64,000 nucleotides of DNA from an uncultured Oscillospiraceae bacterium. Lineage in GTDB: Bacteria; Bacillota; Clostridia; Oscillospirales; Oscillospiraceae. Positions 19,362 to 25,971 of the stretch are shown here, piece by piece. The number at the start of each line of letters is the position of its first letter. The first letter of the stretch is position 1. The notes under the pieces were generated by a model that saw only the letters and a program-made list of their open reading frames with translations, did no database searches and was not told the DNA's origin. The translations under genes and the position numbers were made by a program. Where the stretch lies: assembly GCA_934573935.1 (NCBI GenBank), contig CAKTMO010000005.1, forward strand, positions 17,484 to 81,483, given 5' to 3'.

Positions 19362-19385
19362 TATGCAAAACGCAAAATGATATGC
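19339..19385. promoter_or_regulatory. 47-base perfect palindromic operator
   Basis: Two perfectly complementary 22-base arms (19339-19360 and 19364-19385) flank a 3-base centre ATA. Each arm contains the repeated hexamer TTTTGC twice, so the site may hold two regulator dimers. Related half-sites with TTTGCA and TGCAAAA recur up to about 19446. It lies between the GntR gene and the redox operon and is the probable GntR binding site (inference). Confidence 0.8.
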
Positions 19386-19447
19386 CTCCTGATTGTGCAA
19401 AATCACCGTACCCCGCTGCAGGATCTTTGCACAAAATGCATTTTATG

Positions 19448-19476
19448 TTGCTACTCTCCGCGGTTTGTGCTATAAT
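19448..19476 (+). promoter_or_regulatory. promoter of gntR-type regulator gene
   Basis: TTGCTA (19448-19453), a 17-base spacer and TATAAT (19471-19476) precede the regulator start codon by about 40 bases. Related TGCA half-sites lie just upstream, so weak autoregulation is possible. Confidence 0.7.
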
Positions 19477-19515
19477 TGAATAATTGGATATTAAGATGCC
19501 TTATAAGGAGTTACT

Positions 19516-20202
19516 ATGGCTGCAAAAATACAGACCGTTACGGAGCAGATCTATCGTGAGATCCGCAAAGAGATCCTCAGCAAAACCATGGCCCCGGGAG
19601 AAAAGCTGACGATCAAAATGTTGAATGAGCGCTACGGCGTCAGCTCCTCCCCTATTCGGGAGGCGCTGGCCCGTCTGCAGCAGGATGGCCTTATCGACTA
19701 TAAGCCCAATGTGGGCATGAGCGTGATCCAGCTGACGACGCGGGACATGGACGAGCTTTTTGACTTCATGGCCGAATTGGACGTGATGGCCCTGCGGATG
19801 GCCATGCGGATGGCCATGCGGTCCGGCAGGATCGAGGAGCTGACGGACAAGCTCCGTCTGCTGCAGCAGCAGGCGAAAAGCTGTCTGGACGACAACGCGG
19901 AGCAGTGGAACAACTTCAGCGACGCCTTCCATGTCACCCTGTACGAATTTGCCAATAATTCAAGACTGACGGACGCCGCCGTCAAGGTGCGGTCGCAGTT
20001 TACGATCTTCACCCATGCATACCGTGAGGACAAGGCGGCCCGCGAGTCCATTCTGGCGGAGCATCAGAACATCATCGATGCCATCTCCCGCGGCGATGAC
20101 GTTCTGGCGGAAAGGCTCATGCGGGAGCATGTCTACCGCTCCCGTGACAAAGTCCTGGAGACGCTGGAAAAGGAAAACAGCGCCGCGTCCCCGTCGGTAT
20201 AA
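19516..20202 (+). CDS. GntR family regulator, FadR/FCD subfamily
   Basis: This 228-residue protein has an N-terminal winged helix-turn-helix at about residues 5-70 (ILSKTMAPGEKLTIKML, then SSSPIREALARLQQDGLI). A C-terminal all-helical FCD ligand domain spans about 80-215, with His at FHVTLYEF and HAYRED consistent with metal-assisted ligand binding. It is divergent from the ferredoxin-permease-flavoprotein operon and most likely represses it until the substrate or a product binds. A 12-bp tandem duplication inside the gene (about 19797-19820) gives a repeated MAMR. Confidence 0.85.
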   Translation: MAAKIQTVTEQIYREIRKEILSKTMAPGEKLTIKMLNERYGVSSSPIREALARLQQDGLIDYKPNVGMSVIQLTTRDMDELFDFMAELDVMALRMAMRMAMRSGRIEELTDKLRLLQQQAKSCLDDNAEQWNNFSDAFHVTLYEFANNSRLTDAAVKVRSQFTIFTHAYREDKAARESILAEHQNIIDAISRGDDVLAERLMREHVYRSRDKVLETLEKENSAASPSV

Positions 20203-20240
20203 TAATGCGGCGGTATTGCTCTACAGCAGTATCATACATC

Positions 20241-20292
20241 GCTGCTGAGCGTCACCGGCATGGCCTGGGTGGGCAGAAAGCGCGGCAACTAA
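20241..20292 (+). pseudogene. 3' relic of a third giant surface-protein gene
   Basis: Bases 20241-20280 are identical over 40 bases to 15264-15303, the end of the 2019-residue surface protein. They continue in frame through the basic tail (GRKRGN) to a TAA at 20292. The downstream 3' region is also homologous: the GGCGCTCTCCCTGCCGCC stretch and the GAGACGC terminator. Nothing of the rest of such a gene is present. The relic begins 38 bases after the GntR stop, so a deletion or rearrangement joined the two. It should not be translated, as no start remains. Confidence 0.8.
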
Positions 20293-20338
20293 ATAGCCTC
20301 CAAAGGACGGCGCTCTCCCTGCCGCCTGCGGATATATC

Positions 20339-20370
20339 GGAAAAAGAGACGCGCAAGCGTCTCTTTTTCC
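20339..20370 (+). terminator. intrinsic terminator kept from the relic
   Basis: A 14-bp stem (20339-20352 with 20357-20370) around a GCAA loop has A-rich and T-rich ends. It now serves the GntR gene. Confidence 0.85.
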
Positions 20371-20412
20371 CGTCTTTTTCCCCGATTTGGCGGCACGTGA
20401 TTTAATCTCTGT

Positions 20413-20442
20413 TTAACACTTCCGCGCCGGATATGCTATAAT
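20413..20442 (+). promoter_or_regulatory. promoter of histidine kinase gene
   Basis: TTAACA (20413-20418), an 18-base spacer and TATAAT (20437-20442) lie about 30 bases before the kinase start. The GGAGGAGGG ribosome site follows. Confidence 0.6.
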
Positions 20443-20471
20443 GGAGCCATCGACACGGAGGAGGGATGGGC

Positions 20472-21602
20472 ATGACCATCAAAAAGAGACTGGCGCGGTC
20501 CAACATCGCCATGCTGGTAATACCGATCCTTGCGGCGGCGGTGTTGCTGCTGCTGGGGCTGGGAGCGGCGCTGTTGCTGCTGCGGTGCAATCTGCTGACG
20601 CTGCGCGAAGCCGTGGTGCAGATCGAGCACGTGCTCCACGGCTTCAAGCTGACGCTGTGCGGCTATGCCGCCGTTGCGGTATTGCTGCTGCTGGGCACGG
20701 TGGCGCTGACCAATCTCTATCTGACGCGCAGCCTGTTCCGCCACATCTCCCAGCCCCTGGACACCCTGACGGCGGGGGTGGCCCGTATTCGGGACGGCGA
20801 TCTGGACAGCCCCATCGCCTACCGCCAGCCGGACGAGTTCAAAACCGCCTGCGACGCGGTGGACGAGATGGCGGCGCGGCTGAAAGCCTCGCTGGAGCAG
20901 CAGCAGGCGGCCCAGCAGCAGAAGCAGGAGCTGATCGCCGGCATGTCCCACGACCTGAAAAGCCCCCTGACCGCCATCCGCGCCTACACGGAAGGTCTGC
21001 TGGAGGGCGTGGCCCAGGACGAAGCCAGCCGCCAGCGGTATTTGCAGACCATCTACGCCAAGGAGGCGGATATGGAAACGCTGGTAAACCGGCTGTTTGC
21101 CTTTGCCCGCATGGACGTCAGCCAATATCTGGTGCATCCGGAACCCCTGGCCCTGCGTCCCGCGCTGGAGGCGATCATCGCCGAAGAGGAGGGCCTCTCC
21201 GTCACGCTGGACGTGCCGGACATGACCGTGCTGGCGGACCGTGAGCTGCTGGGGCGCATTGCGGTGAACCTGCTGGACAACAGCCGCAAGTACGGCGGGC
21301 GGGCGGACGTCCATGTCCGCATCACGGCAGAGGAAAACGGCGGCATGGCGGCCATCGCCTTCACCGACGACGGCGCGGGCGTGCCGCCGGAGCAGCTGCC
21401 CCGCCTGTTTGACGTGTTCTATCGGGGCGACGCCGCCTGAACGGCGTCCGGCAGCGGCATCGGCCTTGCGGTGGTGAAAAAGGCCTGCGAGGAAATGCGC
21501 GGCAGCGCGCGGGCGGAGAATGCCGCAGGCGGCGGCCTGCGCGTCGTGATAACGCTGCCGCTGGCAAAGGAGGGAGAGCATGGCGAAAATACTCATCATT
21601 GA
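20472..21602 (+). pseudogene. sensor histidine kinase, broken by an in-frame TGA
   Basis: The kinase has two membrane helices (about 12-38 and 64-83), a HAMP domain at about 83-140 and a HisKA box GMSHDLKSPLTAI with the phosphorylated His at about 160. The ATPase N box (NLLDNSRKYG) and G1 box (TDDGAGVP) follow. The frame then meets TGA at 21438-21440, exactly where RGDAA would continue TASGSGIGLAVV (G2 box). The same frame stays open after it to 21602. A C-to-T change of an Arg CGA codon would explain it. Without the G2 box the kinase cannot bind ATP properly. Its response regulator is also broken, so the pair is decaying. Confidence 0.8.
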
Positions 21603-22260
21603 GGACGACGCGGACATCGCCGCCATCGAGCGGGACTATCTGGCGCTGAGCGGCTATGAGGTTCTGCGCCGACGGCGTATCCGGCCTGACGGCGGCGCTG
21701 GAGCAGCCCTTTGATCTGTTGCTGCTTGACCTGATGCTGCCCGGGCTGGACGGCTTTTCCATCTGCCGCAGGGTGCGGGAGGTCAAGGACATCCCCATTC
21801 TTATGGTCACGGCGCTGGGCAAGGATGTGGACAAGATCCGCGGCCTGGGCTACGGCGCGGACGATTACATCGAAAAGCCCTTCTCCCCCAGCGTCCTGGT
21901 GGCGCGGGTCAAGGCCCATCTGGCGCAGTACCGGCGGCTGAAGCCCTTGACGGCGGAGCCGGTCACCCTGACGGCGGGGCCGCTGGCGGCGGACACCGCC
22001 TGCCGCCGCGTCACAAAAACGGCACAGAGATCCCACTGAAAAACAAGGAGTATGAGCTGCTGCTATTCCTCATGCGCCACCCTGGGCAGGTCTTCAGCCG
22101 CGAGGACCTGTATGAAATGATCTGGGGGTTGGAATCCCTGGGGGACAACATCACCGTGGCGGTGCATATGAACCGCCTGCGGGAGAAGTTGGAGGACGAC
22201 CCCGCCCACCCCCAGCTGCTGCAGACCGTATGGGGCGTGGGCTACCGCCTGTCGGTTTAA
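21580..22260 (+). pseudogene. OmpR-type response regulator, two frameshifts
   Basis: The gene starts at ATG 21580 inside the kinase 3' end (MAKILIIEDDADIAAIERD, receiver acidic pocket). It shifts frame near 21660-21668 and continues with LLLLDLMLPGLDGF (phospho-Asp), VTALG and DDYIEKPF. It shifts again at a run of five As (22015-22019), where six would restore the frame. It ends as the winged-helix DNA-binding domain (KNKEYELLLFLMRHPGQVFS ... VWGVGYRLSV). The parts join into one normal-length regulator, so two small indels separate three frames. Confidence 0.8.
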
Positions 22261-22295
22261 CCTTTGTTTAACTTTCCTTTATCGGTGATTTAACG

Positions 22296-22340
22296 GTTCC
22301 CTCTATCATGGATACATCCACGATGGAGGGAACTGTTTTT
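22296..22340 (+). terminator. terminator or attenuator before the DUF368 gene
   Basis: A 12-bp stem with one wobble (22296-22307 with 22322-22333) is followed by TGTTTTT. It closes the two-component unit. Because it sits only 16 bases before the DUF368 start, it could also regulate read-through. Confidence 0.65.
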
Positions 22341-22355
22341 ATAGGAGGTTTGCTT

Positions 22356-23240
22356 ATGCTTCTGATACCCTTTCACGGCTTTTGTATGGCGCTGGCAGAC
22401 AGTGTGCCAGGCGTGTCCGGCGGCACGGTGGCGTTTATTCTGGGGTTTTATGACCGCTTTATCAACGGCCTTGCACGATCTGTTCGGACGGAACAGTGCC
22501 GCCCGTAAGGCCGCGCTTCTTTATCTTCTGAAACTGGGCGTCGGCTGGATCGTCGGCATGGGGCTGTGCGTGTCGCTGCTGGCAGGGCTGTTTGCCGACC
22601 ACATCTATTTCATGAGCAGCCTGTTTCTGGGGCTGACCGTGGCATCCATCCCCTTTGTGGCGATGGCGGAGCGGGACGCCCTGCGCCGGTGGCGGCTTTC
22701 GCCCTGCGCCCTGTTGGGCGCGGCGCTGGTGGTGGGGCTGACCCTGCTGCGCTCCGGCTCCGGACTGCTGGCGGTGGACATGGCGCAGCCTGGCGTCGGG
22801 GACGCGGCGTACCTGTTTTTCTCCGGCGCGGTGGCCATCACCGCCATAGTGCTACCAGGTATCTCCGGCTCCTCCGTTCTGCTGATTGCCGGCGTGTACC
22901 TGCCGGTGATCCAGGCCATCCGCCAGCTGCTGCGCCTTGACCTGCATGTGCTGCCTGGGCTGATGGCACTGGGCTTTGGCGTCATTGCCGGTGTGGCCCT
23001 GTCCATTCACGCCATCCGCGCCGCATTGCAGAGGCACCGCGCCGCCATGATCTGGTTCATTCTGGGACTGATGCTGGGCTCGTTGTACGCTATCGCCATG
23101 GGCCTCGCCAGCTGCAAACGCCCAAGCCGCCCCTGAGCGCGGCATCGTTCCGGCCGCTGGCCTTCCTGCTGGGCGCGGGGCTGCTGGTGGGGCTGGAGCT
23201 GCTGCGGCGGCGCATGGAGAGGAGCGTGACCGCGGCATGA
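22356..23240 (+). pseudogene. DUF368 family membrane protein, two frameshifts
   Basis: The gene begins at ATG 22356 after AGGAGG (MLLIPFHGFCMALADSVPGV, with SGGT next, the DUF368 hallmark). One extra G near 22466 shifts the frame, and the main membrane part then runs to about 23110. There one missing base shifts it again, leaving the last helix (FLLGAGLLVGLELL) in another frame, ending at 23240. DUF368 proteins are reported to move undecaprenyl phosphate across the membrane. The last bases overlap the PAP2 phosphatase start (ATGA), so the two were coupled in lipid-carrier recycling. Confidence 0.75.
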
Positions 23241-23746
23241 ATCTGGATCAGACGATCCTCTATTGGATCCACGACAATCTCTCCTGCGGGCTGCTGGATG
23301 TGCTGATGCCGAAGCTGACGCTGCTGGGCAGCGGCGGCGCCATCTGGCTGCTGGCGGCGGGCGGCATGCTCTGCACGAAGCGATATCGCCGTCAGGGCGT
23401 GATACTGCTGGCGGGCCTGGCCGCAGGCGTGCTGGTGGGCAACGTGTGCCTGAAAAACCTTATCGCCCGCCCCCGTCCCTGCTGGCTGGATGACAGCGTG
23501 ACGCTGCTGATCGCAACGCCCACGGACTACTCCTTCCCCTCCGGCCACACGCTGTCCTCCGTCATCGGCGCCACGGTGCTGACGAAGACCACCCGGAAAT
23601 TCGGCTGGGCGGTCATCGCCTTTTCGCAGCTGTACCTGTTCGTTCACTATCCCAGCGATATTCTGGCGGGCGCGGCGCTGGGCGTGGCCATCGGCGAGGC
23701 CGTGTACGCCCTCGGGCTGCGCCTGGCGGAGAAAAACCGCGCATAA
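23237..23746 (+). CDS. PAP2 family phosphatase, membrane
   Basis: This 169-residue protein has about five membrane helices and the three PAP2 phosphatase motifs: KNLIARPRP (about 74-82), PSGHT (about 102-106) and SQLYLFVHYPSD (about 129-140) with the catalytic His. The usual Arg after Ser in motif 3 is Gln here. Family members remove phosphate from undecaprenyl pyrophosphate or phosphatidic acid. Translational coupling to the DUF368 gene points to undecaprenyl carrier recycling at the outer face of the membrane. Confidence 0.8.
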   Translation: MNLDQTILYWIHDNLSCGLLDVLMPKLTLLGSGGAIWLLAAGGMLCTKRYRRQGVILLAGLAAGVLVGNVCLKNLIARPRPCWLDDSVTLLIATPTDYSFPSGHTLSSVIGATVLTKTTRKFGWAVIAFSQLYLFVHYPSDILAGAALGVAIGEAVYALGLRLAEKNRA

Positions 23747-23769
23747 ACGGGATACATCGAACGTTTCAG

Positions 23770-23798
23770 TTGGCAAACGGCATGGGATATGTTATAAT
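23770..23798 (+). promoter_or_regulatory. promoter of four-cluster ferredoxin gene
   Basis: TTGGCA (23770-23775), a 17-base spacer and TATAAT (23793-23798) lie about 80 bases before the ferredoxin start. Confidence 0.7.
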
Positions 23799-23878
23799 AA
23801 ACGCACCATCCCCCACAGGAGCGTGTCCGCTCCCGCCGGAGGGTGGTGCAAATTTGACAAGACAAGGATGAATGACCC

Positions 23879-24400
23879 ATGGCCATCAAACGTAAATTCC
23901 CGCCCAGGACGGCGACTGTTCATTGCAGCGGCGGCTGCCGCGCCAAGAGAGACGAACGCGGCGAAATGCTCTGCGCCTATGGCTGCATGGGCTGCGGCGT
24001 ATGCGTGGAAACATGCAAATTCGACGCCATCCATATCAACGCCCTGAGCTGCGCCGAGGTGGATGAAGAAAAATGCATCGGCTGCGGCGCGTGTACCCGC
24101 AAATGCCCCCGCGAGCTCATTGCCCTGCGGCGGCTGGATGACCGCATCGCGGTGCTGTGCTCCAATCGGGACAAGGGCTTCGATCCGGCCACCAAGACCG
24201 GCGCCCGCACGGTATGCGACGTCAGCTGCATCGCCTGCGGCCTGTGCGTGAAGCAATGCCCCGCCGACGCCATTCATGTGGAGGAGTTCCGCGCAGTCAT
24301 CGACTATGAAAAATGCCTCAGCTGCGGCGCATGCGCGGTAGCCTGCCCCCGCCATGTGATCCACGACCGCTTCGGCATCCTGACAACAGCATGTGAATAA
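23879..24400 (+). CDS. four-cluster ferredoxin, RnfB C-terminal-like
   Basis: This 173-residue protein carries four [4Fe-4S] binding motifs: CMGCGVCVETC, CIGCGACTRKCP, CIACGLCVKQCP and CLSCGACAVACP. They are spaced as in the C-terminal half of RnfB, and extra Cys (CSGGC) lie near the N-terminus. There is no membrane segment or signal. It has its own promoter and terminator and no Rnf neighbours, so it acts as a stand-alone electron carrier. Its partner cannot be told from the context. Confidence 0.85.
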   Translation: MAIKRKFPPRTATVHCSGGCRAKRDERGEMLCAYGCMGCGVCVETCKFDAIHINALSCAEVDEEKCIGCGACTRKCPRELIALRRLDDRIAVLCSNRDKGFDPATKTGARTVCDVSCIACGLCVKQCPADAIHVEEFRAVIDYEKCLSCGACAVACPRHVIHDRFGILTTACE

Positions 24401-24440
24401 ACAGAGAAGGACGGCGTAAGCCGTCCTTCTCTGTTTATTC
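24395..24440. terminator. bidirectional terminator
   Basis: A perfect 21-bp stem (24395-24415 with 24420-24440) has a GTAA loop and A/T-rich ends. It separates the convergent ferredoxin and coaX genes and overlaps the last bases of both. Confidence 0.9.
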
Positions 24441-25226
24441 ATCAGAAGCCGCACACCGGTCTTGCGGTGCGGTCGCGCCGTACAGGACCGCCAGTCCCCG
24501 CAGCAGCAGGTCGTCGTCAAGGATGACCAGACGGCGGCAGTGGGGGATCACGCACCCTGCCAGCCCTCCGGTGGCCACGGCGGTCACCGACATGCCCAGT
24601 GCCGCCTCCAGCCGGTCCAGCATACCGTCCACCATGGCGGCGGCGCCCAGCACGATGCCGCTGCGCAGACAGTCGTCCGTGCTGCGGCTCAGAGGGCTTT
24701 GGGGCGCAGTCATCGTTACCATGGGCAGTCCCGTCCGCTGGACGAGGGCTTCCGCCCCCAGATGCACGCCAGGTGCGATGGCGCCCCCCAGAAAGGCGCC
24801 GGTTTCATCCAGCACCGAAAAGGTGGTGGCCGTGCCCATATCCACCAGGATCAGCGGCGGCGCGTATTGCGCCAGTGCCCCCTCCGCCGCGGCGATCAGG
24901 TCGGCGCCGATGGTCTCCGGCCGGTCGATGCGCAGCGGGATGGCGCTTTTCACCGTATCGCCCACCACCGGAACAGGGGCGGCGGTCAACGCCGAAAGCG
25001 CCTGCCGCAGCGGCTCCGTCACCGCCGCCACCACGCTGGAGAGGATCGCGCCGCGGAAATCAGTGCTGCAATAGCCGTTCCGCGCCAGCAGCGCCCGAAG
25101 GGCGGCGGTATATCCCGCGGCGTCCATGGCACGGTCGGTAGCCAACCGCAGGGTGCGCCGCACCGTCAGGCCTTCCATGCAGCCCAGCACAATGTTGCTG
25201 TTACCTGCGTCCACTGCCAGGATCAT
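24435..25226 (-). CDS. coaX: type III pantothenate kinase
   Basis: This 263-residue enzyme phosphorylates pantothenate, the first step of coenzyme A synthesis. It shows the CoaX motifs: DAGNSNIVLG (residues 5-14, phosphate loop), GADLIAAAEGA in the middle and VDMGTATTF (ASKHA fold). ATG 25226 is chosen because the protein begins right at MILAVDAGNSN, as family members do. It overlaps the preceding ECF S-component gene by 4 bases (ATGA). The pairing suggests uptake and trapping of pantothenate together. Confidence 0.9.
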   Translation of the reverse strand: MILAVDAGNSNIVLGCMEGLTVRRTLRLATDRAMDAAGYTAALRALLARNGYCSTDFRGAILSSVVAAVTEPLRQALSALTAAPVPVVGDTVKSAIPLRIDRPETIGADLIAAAEGALAQYAPPLILVDMGTATTFSVLDETGAFLGGAIAPGVHLGAEALVQRTGLPMVTMTAPQSPLSRSTDDCLRSGIVLGAAAMVDGMLDRLEAALGMSVTAVATGGLAGCVIPHCRRLVILDDDLLLRGLAVLYGATAPQDRCAASDE

Positions 25227-25774
25227 GCCGTCCGCCTCCGCATCGTCACGATCCGCAGCACGGCGGGGGCCAGCACGATGTTGACCGCCAGCTCCAGCAG
25301 GAAGTTGACGCTCATGAACGCCGACAGCACCGCGGCCCAGGAGGTATCGAAACACAGCGCCAGCACCAGATACAGCACGCCGGTGTTCACCAGCGGGCAC
25401 ACAGCGGCAGCCGCGATGACCGCCGCTTTTTCATTGCGGCGCGATACCAGCCGGTATACGGCGGCCGCCGCCGTGCCGCACAGCGCGCCCTTGACCACGC
25501 AGGCGGCGGAGGTGATCAACGGATGCAGCGCCAGCATCATCTGGCCTGAGGCGTCCGCGCCGGTCAGCACCATGACCAGCACCACCAGCCCAAACACGGT
25601 GCCCAGCAGCGCGCCGCTGCCGACGCCGTACAGGATACCGGCCACCACAATGGGGATCAGCGTCAGCGTGATGGGAAAGCTGCCGAAGCGGATAAAGGTA
25701 GCTGCCGTTTGCAGGACCACCACAAGCGCGGTCAGTATACCCAGTGCCGTCAGGCGGGAAAAGCGGTTGTTCAT
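25223..25774 (-). CDS. ECF transporter S component, probably pantothenate
   Basis: This 183-residue membrane protein has six helices and the typical S-component opening (LTALGILTALVVVLQ, then FPITLTLIPIVVAGILYG). S components bind a vitamin and join a shared energising module encoded elsewhere. The 4-base overlap with coaX argues for pantothenate as substrate. I looked for an FMN riboswitch upstream, which would mark riboflavin uptake, and found none. The ribosome site AGGAGG lies before ATG 25774. Confidence 0.8.
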   Translation of the reverse strand: MNNRFSRLTALGILTALVVVLQTAATFIRFGSFPITLTLIPIVVAGILYGVGSGALLGTVFGLVVLVMVLTGADASGQMMLALHPLITSAACVVKGALCGTAAAAVYRLVSRRNEKAAVIAAAAVCPLVNTGVLYLVLALCFDTSWAAVLSAFMSVNFLLELAVNIVLAPAVLRIVTMRRRTA

Positions 25775-25831
25775 TTGTCATACCTCCTGCTGTCGCTCCG
25801 CGCAGGGCGGATGCAACGCAAATTTAACGGC

Positions 25832-25860
25832 AGTATACCGCCTGGCGGCGGCGCTGTCTA
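25832..25860 (-). promoter_or_regulatory. promoter of ECF S-component/coaX
   Basis: On the minus strand TAGACA (25855-25860), a 17-base spacer and TATACT (25832-25837) lie about 60 bases before the S-component gene. Confidence 0.65.
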
Positions 25861-25900
25861 TCCAGGTAAGGTAAAATTTAAGTAAAGCTTTTGCCGCCAT

Positions 25901-25936
25901 AGAGAAAGCGCCATCCAAAAGGATGGCGCTTTCTCT
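25901..25936 (-). terminator. terminator of blaI-blaR1 unit
   Basis: A perfect 16-bp stem (25901-25916 with 25921-25936) has a 4-base loop. It lies 35 bases after the BlaR1-type stop. A T-run is weak, but the stem is strong. Confidence 0.75.
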
Positions 25937-25971
25937 GTGTGAGGGGGATTCTGATCGCATTTGAAGCAGGC

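Noticed and set aside
19339-19385. The 47-base palindrome as a terminator
   Set aside because: It lies between two divergent genes, overlaps the operon promoter and has no T-run after it. An operator is the better reading.
21438-21440. In-frame TGA of the histidine kinase as selenocysteine or recoded codon
   Set aside because: Kinases have no Sec at this place, no SECIS-like stem was noted, TGA ends many genes in the window, and the neighbouring genes carry clear frameshifts.
25775-25900. FMN riboswitch before the ECF S component
   Set aside because: The region is short and holds only a promoter; none of the conserved FMN aptamer sequence is visible.
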